Of a stretch of DNA of 64,000 nt, positions 48,701-60,635 are shown piece by piece. A program made the translations under genes and the position numbers. The stretch lies in assembly GCF_905220415.1 (NCBI RefSeq), contig NC_059537.1:5431622-5495621 (forward strand), read 5' to 3'. The stretch is from Colias croceus. Lineage: Eukaryota; Arthropoda; Insecta; Lepidoptera; Pieridae. Numbering within the stretch: position 1 is the stretch's first letter; every line of letters begins with the position of its first letter. The notes below the pieces were generated by a model. That model did no database searches. It was not told where the DNA came from and saw only the letters and a list, made by a program, of their open reading frames with translations.

Positions 48701-51700
48701 CTGATGCGGAAATTCGTAATATCCCCCAGAAATACGTTATGTTAGCGAATGAATGACAAAAATGTATTATGTAGTGAGTGTTTTATTTCATTTGTCTTGT
48801 TTTTCTCTTAAATAAAAATTCTTTTGTCGTTGTAGCATTAGCTGCTAGTACCTATGTATTCTGTGGCTGTAGTGCAAAAACAGAAACAGCTTAATTGTGG
48901 TTAGGTAATATTGAATATTATTTTCGAAAAGCACAAATGCCTTTAATTGTTTTGATTTTTCTATAAATATACGCAATGAAAACAAACATAAGTGACAATT
49001 ATATTAAGGCTGGTTGCAGAGCTTGACCAACCGTCAGTGCGTACCGTCGGTCCTGACGATACGCATCAACAATTGTCTGACTTATGACACTAATGCGCAT
49101 GACAATACGCGTGCGTATGGTCGGTCTAGCTATGAACGGTTTTATGAATTTCAATACATATGACAAGCGCGACTGACGTACGCACTCATGGTCGGTCAAG
49201 CTCTGCAACCACCCTAAAAGTCGTCACAGCGAAACTGCGCGAAACACTCCGGCCTAATTTTCAGCTCATAAACGGTAAAACTAATAATTAAATTAACTGT
49301 AAAACTCAAATAGCCTGAAAAGTGTTCTCGTTAAACACACCTGTTTGCACTAACCGCCTCTAAATATATCTCTTTGTTTGCAAACGGCAAGTGAAAGCCA
49401 TAATTTACTAATTGATAGTGGTCCAAACACAATTAAATCTACATTTTAATTTACCTTTGATGTCAATACGTAATTAAATCAATGCCCATATGTCGCGACA
49501 CGGTTGCTTATTACATAGTTTTATCAAAATATGCATACTACTAAAATAACTCCAGTAAATTAAATTGAAATAATTTAACATTGCGTAAACCGTAAACATT
49601 ATTATGTCGTATTTACAAATGTTATTTCTAAATTTTAAAATGCCTTATCATGCAGGGCTTGGGAATAAATTCATCCGTCACAGATAAAAGGTTAAAAATA
49701 GCTGCTTAAGTGAAATAAATATGTTTCGTAATAAATTAAATTTGATGTAGTTTCCCCCTTCAAGGGGAAATTAGGATGCCTAGAGCACTGCCGGCGGATT
49801 TGATGAAGATAAATTGCCTAAGCTGTTTTTATAGCAAAAAATTATAATATGAATATATTCCTCAACGGCAATCGCTTGTCAAATATTTATAAGAACAATA
49901 TTATACGTGTACGTTATTTTAATATCAAAGAGATAAATATCATATTGAAACGTTTTGTTTTTTATAAAGTTAGGCTAGAAGATCAGACGGTAATACATAG
50001 GTATATTGGTGAATTATTTTTTATAATCAAGCCAATAGTTTATTTAACGTATAAAGTTATATTAATTTATACGTAAATTACCTAGTTATAAAGCCGCTTT
50101 GTAATATTAATGAAGTGAAGATAATAAGCTATATTTAACACAAATAACAAAAATAATAATAAATAAAATTTCGTTCGTTTTACTATCCGTGTACCTATAC
50201 ACGTACAAAGACTGTTGCTAATTTACATTTCAGTAGGTACAAATAATGAATACAAATTTGGACTAAACGTTCATTGTTTTGTCTGAATAAAGCCACGTTA
50301 TTCATGATTTATTTTGTAACTCCGCATTCCATCAAGTTAATTCTTTCTCTTATTTTCGTACAAAAGTATGCCTTCAAAATACCTACCTGAGTACAAAAAT
50401 ACCACTCTCACACGTGGACTCTAAGGCAAAGGCATTAAAATTAATCTGATTATGATTGTGATTTTTGATTTTGTACCATGAAAGTATTCATCGTTTAGAT
50501 GGAAATCTTGAATTTTATATTAAATTATTAGCAGTAATAAACACACTTCAACGAACTAATGGAATAAGCGCAAATGAACAGTAGCTGAATTTGGGGAGTA
50601 GGTAATTAATTTATTCGTTGACAGAAATTACTCCATTTCGCCGTTTATTAAACGGGTTTTGAGTTATTTGACACAAGGTGAATGCGTGTTAATAGGTGTA
50701 ATTGAATTGAAATTAAATCTATAAGACTTAATTGCACTGTCCTAAAAAAATATTTACAACAAATAAAACAGGCCAAGAATCCAAAGGGGTCATTTTTCAT
50801 GTAGGTATATATATCGTACAATGGTTAAGAAATTTATATTAAACTTTCCTTTTCCTATCTTAAATTCTGCAGTAGAATATAGAATACACGATCTTTGTTG
50901 AAGCGGTCGAGGGTTCGAGACAAAGCGAGCGTGCAAAATTTAAATTTATTTTTAAATTTGTCTGCTCTTTAACCACGTTATGCTCCACTTAGCAAAGGAA
51001 CACAGCTTGAGGAAACCGACCAAGGAATAGTTCGTCACATATTGTGTCATCTGCCAACCCACACTTGGCTAGTTTGGTGGATTGTGGTTAAACCATAAAC
51101 ATCATAAATGAGCTAATGTTGATATATAATATATATGGATTTATGATAAAGATCTAATTTACTTGCTATGAATAGAAAAAATATTCACTACAATTTATAT
51201 TTTCAGTAAATTTTGTGTCACAAAATTTTTCACATATTTTACATAATCTGCAAAATTTACAACGATTGAGAACCGTAAACCTTTTCATTTAAAAACGAAG
51301 TTTTAGCATGATAAATGAGTTTCTTGTTACCCAAATAGAATATTAAAAGTTTCCTTTGCGTACTTTTCTTAGAAAGCTTACTTACGTTTAATTTAAATAT
51401 CTTATTCTTAAACATTTTTATAAACAGCAAAATCGCTGAATCATATATTTTATAAGAAAGGAAAACTTCGTAATTATGGCTTATTATAAAAAACACAATT
51501 ATTAAATCTCGCACCAGTGAATTGCTTGTTTAAAGACAGTCTATAATAATTCATGCATCACAATTCCACTACGATACTATCATAATGTATCTTCAATAAT
51601 ATGTACTTACAACATCAATAATATGGTGTAAGGACACTCCAAAAGTCACAAGTAAAGGGTGCGACGAGTTTTCAACAGGTCTCACTGAAGGATCATACTT

Positions 51701-51750
51701 GTCCATTAGATGCCGAACCAGCTGGTATTCTTCATCACAAGAAAATGCAC
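30752..51750 (-). CDS. Nicotinic acetylcholine receptor alpha subunit, divergent (ten exons, 5' exon missing)
   Basis: Subunit of an acetylcholine-gated cation channel in the neuronal plasma membrane. Exons, all in phase: 51750-51611, 45409-45255, 44188-44005, 37123-36907, 36549-36415, 36055-35977, 34827-34728, 33429-33273 (or ending 33291), 31819-31641 and 30883-30752. They give about 491 residues plus an unseen signal-peptide exon. Visible are loop A (WKPDIILYNN), the Cys-loop C-13-C (44088-44044), loop B (ASWTYDG), vicinal cysteines YYSCC (37015-37010, marking an alpha subunit), and TM1 after RRRP. TM2 is GEKVTLGISALLSMTVFLM with Arg at 19' and Asp at 20'. TM3 is YYGVSTCLVSF, and TM4 is followed by a short tail. 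The M3-M4 loop carries six clustered cysteines. The intron after TM3 starts with GC. The exon 45409-45255 corresponds to two exons (45 and 110 bp) in many nAChR genes. It resembles the divergent insect alpha9-type group, but that assignment is tentative. Confidence 0.9.
34930..35061. repeat. MITE-like foldback, family GAAGTGAAACTTCTTT
   Basis: The ends GAAGTGAAACTTCTTT and AAAGAAGTTTCTCTTC are inverted. The interior TGGCAAGATTCAA and AAAATCGTCGCCTT is shared with 55496-55572. It lies in a receptor intron. Confidence 0.65.
37124..39983. other. Receptor intron, first part
   Basis: AT-rich intron sequence between the Cys-loop exon and the YYSCC/TM1 exon. No gene or clear repeat seen. Confidence 0.5.
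39984..40105. repeat. Foldback MITE, TTTAGAAATTAAAGACTT ends
   Basis: Arms at 39984-40001 and 40088-40105 are inverted copies. The interior has TTCCCGACGTTTCGAATACTTTACAGCGAGCGTGGTCACGG-type sequence, common in lepidopteran introns. Confidence 0.7.
40551..40767 (+). repeat. Interspersed repeat, family A
   Basis: Full arrangement from ATATTATAAATGCGAAAGTA through TCTGTCTGTCTG, TCACGCC and CCCACGGGAACGGGAACTAT to GGAAAGCTAGT. Opposite orientation to the copy at 6201. Confidence 0.75.
41096..41296 (-). repeat. Interspersed repeat, family C
   Basis: On the plus strand it starts ACTAGCTGCTCCGCGCGGTTTC and ends with a CAAACAAAC run and TTTATAATATTAG. This is a typical lepidopteran LINE/SINE tail, distinct from families A and B. 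Confidence 0.7.
41685..41850 (-). repeat. Interspersed repeat, family B
   Basis: ACTAGCGGTCCGCCCCGGCTTCGCCCGTGGTACAT-type start. It then has AAGAACCATCCTCG, AATCGGTTCAGCCGTTCTCG and ACACATTTTGCGATTCAT. Other copies are at 44347, 56533, 56706, 61157 and 61333. Confidence 0.75.
41860..42480. repeat. A-rich low-complexity stretch
   Basis: Long runs of AAATAAATAAAA-type sequence followed by very AT-rich intron DNA. No coding content. Confidence 0.6.
44347..44516 (+). repeat. Interspersed repeat, family B
   Basis: Complete copy in the opposite orientation to 41685, ending CGGGGCGGACTGCTAGT. Confidence 0.75.
46411..46577 (+). repeat. Chimeric interspersed repeat (family A head, family B tail)
   Basis: Begins like family A (ACTAATATTATAAATGCAAAAGT, TCTGTCTGTC, ATCACGCCTGAACTACTGAACC). 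It ends like family B (ACCACGGGCGAACCGCGAAGCCGGGGCGGACCACTAGT). Confidence 0.65.
47101..47333 (+). repeat. Interspersed repeat, family D
   Basis: Starts TCTATATATATAAAACTCAA, has CAAACCACTGGACGCATCGGGCTGAAATTTGGCATG-type sequence, and ends GCGAAGCTGCGGGCAACAGCTAGT. It resembles 3' tails of lepidopteran RTE-like LINEs. Confidence 0.65.
49007..49215. mobile_element. 209 bp MITE
   Basis: Inverted ends AGG(C/G)TGGTTGCAGAGCTTGACC (the right end is the complement of AGGGTGGTTGCAGAGCTTGACCG), flanked by TA. Interior GTGCGTA blocks are also inverted. Not coding. Confidence 0.75.
50893..51085 (+). repeat. Degraded tRNA-derived SINE
   Basis: Shares GGTTCGAGAC, TGAGGAAACCGACCA and CCAACCCACACTTGGCTAG with the SINE at 14599-14920, but the head is truncated and substitutions are many. 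Confidence 0.6.
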
Positions 51751-54527
51751 CTGCAAGAACATAATATGGTTGGTAACAAATTCACCATCAACTCGAAGAA
51801 ACTTTCAGGATATTTTCACTACGAATAATTTAGATTATATCGTACATGTTTATTATAATAAATACTTAATTGGCCACCAAAAAAGGAACATGAAACTCGA
51901 ACGTAAAGAATAGGACAAAACACATAGGCGGTCTTATCACTGGAAACGATATCTTTCATCACACATGTCACTCGTACCTACAGCTATCTTTCTATAAAAA
52001 GTATCAAAGCTTCGCGAAAATACATAAGCTTGAAACACCTCTATTTATAGCGAAAGTGAGATCTCTATACTGAGTGTCGCTTTTAGCATATATATTATTT
52101 TAACCTCCACAATATTTTCATGATAACCGCAACTTATGACACGTCATATTTTACAATAGACTCCTCATGACGCGTCATTTATCTTTATCGTCAACAAGCC
52201 CTTTAAAATTATGGTTATCCTTTGAAAACACTGTGAAAACGGGACACACAATATGGCTTTAGAGTACCTTCGACAACTGTTGTTATTTATATAAAACAGG
52301 GATTCGCTTTGTTAAATATTTTAAGATAAAGTAGGTATTTGCAATATCACTAATGCTTCGTGTTTAATATTCTCCATTATATGGCCGACCTTAGCTTTTA
52401 TTAAAATAACTGGCCCTGTAAGCTACAACTAGCCAAGCCAAGACTTGATGGATATTAAAATTATTAATGTTTTCTTTAAATTGTGATATTTTGTTAATAC
52501 CATTCTTTCATTTCATTGTTACATTAATACGTACTTATAGAGACAAATAAAACAATTATAATTCGCACTTAGAATATATGTATTATATCAATAATTATTA
52601 TAACCGGGTTCATTTCTACAATACTTCAGCCGGCTAAATTTAGACTTTAGAGCATATACGACTTACGAGAAATATTACATGTATATAACTATTATTTATA
52701 CTCATTATAAAATATTATCAACAACGTTACGGTGGTCTGTTCATGACATCTGGTAATAAAGCAACGCAAAGGTAACCAATGAGCACCACATCAAAGGTTT
52801 AATTAATTATTGTCCACAGTGCCACACTAGAAAACTTTGATCCCATTTGTAATACATAATATACATAAATACGTATTTTATACTTTTGTTATACTTGTTT
52901 TGATAAAAATATTTGATTCAGAATATCCGTAACAATGCAAATATAAATATCACATCTAATTGGTCTTTTCATATTCATGTTTTCGATACCTATCTACTAA
53001 TACCTATAAAGAGAGAAATTGTCGAGTACAATAGTTCAATAGTTAATAAAAATTCTATATATGTAATGTGGTCTATATTAGACAATAGAGTAGTTCAATT
53101 ATAAGGCAAGAACGATCAGTGAGTAAGTTAATTTCCAACTTACTCGATCACTTTCAATTAATTTATATACATACTTACATAAAATTAAAAACATTCATTT
53201 TAGCAATGGAAAATAAAAATAAAAATTTCATAGTTGATACGTGTTAGTATTCTGTATTAGCACTGATAAAATTTTTGTAGTTATTCCTTCAAGTGGCATT
53301 TTATGCAGGGATCTCTGCTGACTAACTATAAAACTAAAGTAACTTATAACGTATAAATAAGAATTATCTTAGATAGATATAGAAATATTTGTAAAGCTTA
53401 CACCAGCATTATATTAAATTACTTTTACAAAGAGATTTAATTAAAGCTTTAGAAGATTTTTCAACAGTTTCAAGAACATAATTATCGGATATTTGTTGCA
53501 CATAAATAGTAAATACTTACAGAAAAAACTTAGCCTAAAACGCAAAATTTATTCAACAGTCTTCTTATAACAGTTCTCAGAAAAATAAATCTCGATCCAG
53601 CATTGGTATGGGCTTGTATTTTCTAATCTAGACGAATCGGACACGTAAAACTCAGCTAAGCCAGTTGGTATTTTTAAAGGAACTAATTGAAACCCAAGCC
53701 GTTTCCCAACAATCTCAAAGTAAAGATTCGATAGACTCAGAAATTACCTCTTCCAAGTGTAAGTGCCTTTAAATTTTCTTTGTTCATTGTTCAAATGAAA
53801 ATTTTGTAAAATATTCTGGGAAAGTGGATTTTTTAATTAAAATTATTATTGATCCATAATCCATACTAATGATTTTGCCGAAAGGAAGTGACGTTCAGCA
53901 TTTAAAAAAGCAAAGTATAATTTTTTTAACGTCAATTTTATTGCAAGCATTACTTTAACATTTCTAAGCGAAAAGGGTTGTGCTTGTGCAAATTAACTTT
54001 TTATTTGAATAAAATATTAAATCGGGCAGGCTTAAAATCACCTACACCCTTTATTTGGAAACTGAATTGAATAATAACTGTTTTAATTAAAAGTTTTTTT
54101 TTTGCAGTAGTCCGACTTTGTCCAGAAATTATTACACGACTTTGCATACTTGTTTGTGAGTGTGTTTATAGATTTCTAAATATTGATGTAAGTATAGTAG
54201 ATTTCTGTTACTAGGTATAAATTGATGAAAACTGTTTTAATTCTTAAAGTTTTTATTCGACCATTTCCTCTCTATCATTTTCATTTAAACGATAAACTGC
54301 TGAGTCCCTGTGATCCGATTTGATTGACGTGACAAGGGTCAATAAAAACAAAATTAACCCGTTTGAAAATGTTTCCAAGATAGTCTAAGATTACCATGAT
54401 AATACAAAAAACATTAATAAATAAAAAAATATATTAAAATGTGTCGAAAATGAATACTTCTGTCACTATCTAACTACTTTTTTGTCAACATAATAATATA
54501 TTGTAAACCTATCCAATAAATAGAATC
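51751..54527. other. Upstream or first-intron region of the receptor gene
   Basis: The missing signal-peptide exon must lie at or beyond this stretch. I checked visible minus-strand GTAAG donors here and found no ATG exon with a hydrophobic leader ending in phase 1. Otherwise AT-rich and featureless. Confidence 0.45.
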
Positions 54528-54603
54528 CTCTCTAATATTATAAATGCGAAAGTGTATGTTTATCCTTCGGCAACGAAGGCAAAGCCGCAGGCGGAAAGCT
54601 AGT
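54528..54603 (+). repeat. Truncated family A repeat
   Basis: Head CTAATATTATAAATGCGAAAGTG is joined directly to the tail AAAGCCGCAGGCGGAAAGCTAGT, with the middle missing. Confidence 0.65.
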
Positions 54604-55495
54604 TGTTTCAGTTCTAATGAGATTATACCTTCGTTTTTCTAAAAAATAAGCTTGAGAATATTTCATATATTTTCATGGAAATCCATTTGGTTTATTAAAA
54701 ATATATTTTTTTATGTTAGGTTCATCTAATTGTGACCACTAATATATTTTCAGTCAATTAATGCAATACATAAATAAAATTAAACAGATCATGGTAAAAT
54801 ATTACTGCAAATTTTAATAAAATATCCTATTTAATAAAGTTAAGGAAGGAGCCTGATTAATATACCTAATTTATCAAATCTGTGAGCCTCATCATTATTA
54901 AATAAGAACGTTGTAAATTACATTCTTTGAATATTTTAATCACCATCAGTCAGATAAACTTTTTTCTCTTTTAGTTCTCTAATTAGTGATGATTTGCTTC
55001 ATTAATTTTATCAAAAGTATTTTTTGCCTCTAAAATTCCTGTAGGTACTTGGAGTATACCTACATGTAACATGTTACTGGAAAAAATGGCAGTCTAGTAA
55101 TTTAAACGTGAATTTTAATTTTTACAAAGGAAATCTTAAAAGCAGAACTTACAAACAACTTTAAATGTACAAAGACTCTTATATGTGTGGTAAAGCATTC
55201 TTTGAGCATTTACTAATGTGACTCTTGTACTTTTTCTTTTTTGCTCGTGTCTAGGTTATGTGTCAAGAATAATCACCATTTTATGGTTAAAATTTACAAG
55301 TCGAAGCGTAAAAGAATGTAAAAGAGAAAAAAAGGTAGAGTAATTTTCCAAAAATAAAATCTTTCTTCTTTATAATATACCTACCCAAGTTATGATGGAC
55401 GCGCGAAATTCGCTAGAAAAGTAGACTGATTGGACTATCATGTGCCAATTATAAAAATGAGCGTGTGTGCCGTGCTCACGTGTCTGAAGTGAAAC

Positions 55496-55572
55496 TTCTT
55501 TGGCAAGATTCAAGGTAACAAAATCGTCGCCTTTGAAATTTACTCTCAACCCGCCTAAAGAAGTTTCACTTC
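55496..55572. repeat. Foldback, family GAAGTGAAACTTCTTT
   Basis: Perfect inverted ends GAAGTGAAACTTCTTT and AAAGAAGTTTCACTTC. Second copy of the element at 34930-35061, shorter inside. Confidence 0.7.
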
Positions 55573-55686
55573 AAAACAAAAACACATCTAATTATAAGTA
55601 AAACCGTAAGTAATTAATAAAGATAAGAAAAGTATACAAATATTTCTTACAAAATTAATTATAGCAGATTTACATACTTATAGTAA

Positions 55687-55863
55687 GTGCTGATTTACAC
55701 AGGGTCAATAACTGACTACAAATTCGAGGCAAATCAGTGCTGACCCGAAAAAAAACCCTGTGTAAACAGATTTGAAGTCAGTACAGAGGCTTGAAGTCTA
55801 AGTAAACAGTTAAAGTCAGTCAAAAGCGACTGACTTGTCTACTGACCCTGTGTAAATCAGCAC
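55687..55863. mobile_element. 177 bp MITE with TAA duplication (PIF/Harbinger-like)
   Basis: Perfect inverted ends GTGCTGATTTACACAGGGTC and its complement, with TAA on both sides (55684-55686, 55864-55866). A three-base TWA duplication is typical of PIF/Harbinger. Interior copies of CCCTGTGTAAACAG point to internal duplication. Confidence 0.8.
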
Positions 55864-56374
55864 TAATGTTTACAGTAATTGTTGTATTGTTAAAAATATT
55901 ACATTTTACCATAGGATTTACTCAATTTTACTCATAAAAAGAAACTTGAACAGAATATAAGTTGTGCTAGTATTGTTGGGTGTGTACTTATAAAGAATTG
56001 TCAAATTGATTAAGGTGATTGCTACGATCTGTTCCCAGCCAATGTCCCGCTAGATGGCGCTGAATTCTACATTTCTAGTTTATTTGAGTTTTTGCGTAAT
56101 TGGAAAAGATTAAGGTCGTAGGAATAGTCATGGCGATTACTGAATATTATATTTTATTTAAATATGTCATATCATTGCCTTAAAATCCACCCAATTCGGT
56201 AAAACCATGCGTTTTAACATCTGTCATTGCATACAGGGTCGTTTACACACACAGACGTATACAAAAATGATAAAGATTGAACTCTAGATGGCGTGAATGT
56301 AAAACAAGTTTGGCGTGTATGTATTTGAGTAGTTAGTAGCATATTATATTCTGAATTTCTGATCCATGCCTATT

Positions 56375-59300
56375 CACTCAAAACTACCTAATAACACTAA
56401 TGATTTGTAACAGTAAATTATTTCAATAGGTAGGTATTTGAACATTTCCCAACAAGACGTAAGAATAATTATTCGTAGGTATACAAGATACAATAACAAA
56501 TCTAATACACTATTTATTATTTTATTATTTACTAGCGGTCCGCCCCGGCTTCGCCCGTGGTACATGTTTACGTTTTCTCTCCATAAGAAGTAAGAACCAT
56601 CCTCGTACTTCAAGGAATATAATAAAAAAAGAATTATCGAAATCGGTTCAGCCGTTCTCGAGTTATGCGCTTACCAACACATTTTGCGATTCATTTTTAT
56701 ATTAGACTAGCGGTCCGCCCCGGCTTCGCCCGTGGTACATGTTTACGTTTTCTCTACATAAGAACCATCCTCGTACTTCAAGGAATATAATAAAAAAAAA
56801 AGAATTATCGAAATCGGTTCAGCCGTTCTCGAGTTATGCGCTTACCAACACATTTTGCGATTCATTTATATATATATAAGATTATGTGAAAATAACCAGG
56901 AAGGTGAAAAACATATTTACGAAAACATAGTAACATATGGCTGTCGCTACAATAATTATATTTCAATTTTATCTTTTTATACCTAGTAGAACTGGCCGAC
57001 GAATAAAAAAAATCGTATTAGAATACAATATATTACGGAACAAAAATAGGATTGTAACTGAATTAGGTAGGTATGTTTGTTTCTGGGCGCACCGTTTTCG
57101 ACGACGCGACGCGACGCGCGACGTAAGCGTATAGGTATAGGTACCTACTTTGCTAAAACAAACTAATAAAATTGTGTGTCTGTCTGAAAATTCGGAAAAG
57201 CATATTTTGCAAGTTTGTGATTACTTTGATAGTTTACCGATTTATAATAATTGTAATTGTAATTGTATAATATATAATTTGCAATGTGGTGAAATTTCAT
57301 AAAAATCACGGGCCAATTTTTTGTTTTGAATCCCACCGAAAATATAATTGCGTTATTAGAATAATTAATTACTATACCTACCCACGATCAATTATTACAA
57401 TATAGTCTCAAATGCATACTAGAGAAATATTGCAATTTGATTCAATTAAAATGCATAGCATACAAAAATAAATTCACAACACAAGAAATTCCGCGCGCAA
57501 ATCATAGCGCGTGTCAATGAAATCAAGAATGTTTTATATCAAGCCGACCGCGACGCGGACGAGCGACGACGCGACGCCGAACAAAAGTACCTACGACGGA
57601 CGACCACGCTTCGAGTTGCCAAACACACAGCCAAACAACAATAATGAGTAATAAATTGTTTACAAAAAAAACAAGTTTTCCATTTTTCTGTATGAGTAGA
57701 CAGAACTTCAAAACGCCACCTGCTACGGTTTATATTATGAACGATGGTTATAAAAATAAAAGTTATATTTGTTGGTGTAAACTATTTTATTGATCAATAA
57801 TTTTGGAATTTAAAACTGTCAACATTGATTACAATAAAACGCAGTTTTATTTTATTACACTATTGTTTTTTTATCAAAACATGTATTTGAAGTACCATAT
57901 AATATTATGCTGATCCAAGCATTTTCACTCAAAACTAATATCACTAATGATTTGTAAAAGTAAATTATTTCAATATACATTTCATAACCAACAAGTAAGA
58001 ATAATTATTATTATTCCTACCTACAACAACAAACCTAAAACACTATTTACTATGGGAAAATAACCAGGAAGGTGAAAAACATTATATTATTATTTACGAT
58101 TTCGACGCACTCGACTTTTAGTAAAATATAGTAGGTAAACATAATATTATGGTTTTGATTTTTGCTACTAGTATAAGAAAACTGCGTGTTCAAACTACTT
58201 GTTTGTCTGTCTGAAAATTCGGAAGTACTTTGGTAGTTTACCGATTTATAATAATATTGTATATATCGTTGTTTAAAAAATATTCAAACACAATAAAATA
58301 TGATATAGGTACTGATTTATCACTGGTTTCAGTGATGAACTGATGAGTCAATGTTAGCCACTATACTTTCGTCATACGTGTGTTATGTGTATGATTGATG
58401 TGATTTGCAACGTGGTGATATTTCAGAAAAATCACGGGTCAAATTGTCCCACCGAAAATATAACTGCGTTATAAGAATAACTATACCTACGATAAATTAT
58501 ACATAATACAATATAGTCTCAAATGCATACTAGTGAAATATTTTATTTGAATCAATAAAAAAAAAAAAAATAATAATAATAATAATACAAAAATAAATTC
58601 ACAACACAAGAAAATCCGCGCGCAAATCATAGCGCGTGACAATGAAATCAAGAACTTTCGAGCCGACGCGGACGCGACGCGGACGACGAAGGAGCCTAAC
58701 AAAAGTACCTACAATCATAGGCGGCTCGTGACAAAATTGTATGGCCGTGTTCACTTGAAATAAAACAACGAAAATAGGTACCTACAATAGCGTTAGCAGT
58801 ACAAAAAAAATGAGCACCACATTATAAATGTCTATTTAATATTTATACACTAAAAATTATAGAGTATTTCAAAACGAATTCAATTATTATTTAGCAATAA
58901 TTAGAAAATCCCCGAATTTGCATTCGTGATCGTATTCATAGTGTTTGTCTACACTAATATTATAAAGAGGAAAACTTTGTTTGTTTGTTTGATTGTAATG
59001 AATAGGCTCATAAACTACTGGACATTTTACCAATGTTTGCAAGTTTGTGATTACTTTGATAGTTTACCGATTTATAATAATTGTATACTTATATCATTGT
59101 TTAAAAATATTCAAACACAATATGATATAGGTACTGATTTATCACTGGTTTCAGTGATGAACTGATGAGTCAATGTTAGCCACAATACTAATCACTTTCG
59201 TCATACATGTGTATGAACTATGATTGATGTGATTTGCAATGTGGTGAAATTTCATAAAAATCACGGGCCAATTTTTTGTTTTGAATCCCACCGAAAATAC

Positions 59301-59600
59301 ATATATTACTAATTGCGTTATTAGAATAATTAATTACTATACCCACGATCAATTATTACAATTTACAATATAGTCTCAAATGCATACTAGAGAAACATTG
59401 CAATTTGAATCAATTAAAATGCATAGCATACAAAAATAAATTCACAACACAAGAAATTCCGCGCGCAAATCATAGCGCGTGTCAATGAAATCAAGAATGT
59501 AATTTATATCAAGCCGACGACGACGCCGAACTAAAGTACCTACAGTACCATTTACCTTCAGTGTACAATACAGTTTACAGACCTACGACGGACGAACAAT
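56375..59600. repeat. Degenerate internal repeats inside the 4.6 kb unit
   Basis: The block AAAACTA...CACTAATGATTTGTAA...AATAACCAGGAAGGTGAAAAAC occurs at about 56380-56920 and 57930-58085. The block TGATTACTTTGATAGTTTACCGATTTATAATAA...CCGCGCGCAAATCATAGCGCGTG...CGACG occurs at about 57215-57580, 58215-58690 and 59045-59530. This gives two full monomers and one partial one. Monomer 2 lacks the family B pair and so shows the empty insertion site. Confidence 0.7.
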
Positions 59601-59770
59601 AATGAGTAATAAATTGTTTACAAAAAAAAACATAGTTTCTAAGGTCATTACTTTTATTTTATTTTATTGTTATTTTCTTTGAACGATTGGAAATGAAATT
59701 ACTCAATTTTTACACAGAACTTTGATTTATTAGAATTATGCTCATTATGTATAAGATAACGAACGCGAAT

Positions 59771-59872
59771 GCACGACATCTAGCGCGTCTTATGTCTATA
59801 CATCGCCTTTCGTTTAGACATTGACGCGCTAGATCTGTAATAAGTATATAGTCTATGCGCTAGATGTCGTGC
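59771..59872. repeat. Inverted repeat GCACGACATCTAGCGC
   Basis: Perfect 16-base arms at 59771-59786 and 59857-59872, with a further GCGCTAGAT copy between them at 59826-59834. Confidence 0.7.
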
Positions 59873-60635
59873 TTTATGTCGTGTTTCGCTTGGCAAAAGT
59901 CACGCACACTACTGTAGAAGTGTCAAATTTTTCTGGTATTTTACTGTTGTTTTTCTAAGTAAATATTGTAAATTATTGATTAAAAAGGTCGAACGCGCAC
60001 ACATTTCATTATAGAGAAGTGATAAAATGATTAGTTTTAAAGAAATAGTGTCTGTGTTAAGTGTTTAGAGGTAATCAAAAATGTATGGAGGGACGGTCGG
60101 AACATCCACCTTAATCACCATTGCGATATGAAAACAAAGAAAACTCATAAACAAACGAAGAATAAATTAAAACCATAATTTTAGAAAATATCATCATTAT
60201 CATCGGTCTAAAAGGTCCATTAAATACTGAAGGGAAGGGAACCCAACCGACCGAAAGGTCGGAACGTGACATCACACTTATTTCAATATTTCAGCTTTCT
60301 ATAAGCATCTTTTTCATTAAAATAAACTAGAAAACATACTCTGTAAGTAGATTATTTTTATTTAAAACGAAAGCTCAACACAGCAGAAGTCAGAACACGT
60401 TCCATTGTAGTAATTCAGCTTTTATGAAGTACCTATCAGTTACACCAAATAGATCAAGTTCAATGAATCAGCTAGTTCCTCCCAAGATTCCTTCAGACTA
60501 ATGCAAACACTTGACAGGTCTCCCTCTCCCTCTAATGACCGTTATCACACAGAGAGCACGTGACTAGTACCATTGCCCCGAAGCGCATGAAAACAAACTA
60601 CAGATGAAACTCAAACTCAAACATTTATTTATTCA

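Larger units (their letters stand above)
56009..60635. repeat. Tandem duplication, copy 1 (4627 bp)
   Basis: Starts ATTAAGGTGATTGCTACGATC, and the same sequence restarts at 60636. No credible gene: the short frames are conserved only because the DNA is. Contents are two head-to-tail family B repeats (56533-56704, 56706-56870), three degenerate internal repeats (below), CGACGCG-rich tracts near 57097-57122, 57545-57578 and 58659-58690, a family A head at 58949, and an inverted repeat at 59771-59872. Confidence 0.9.
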
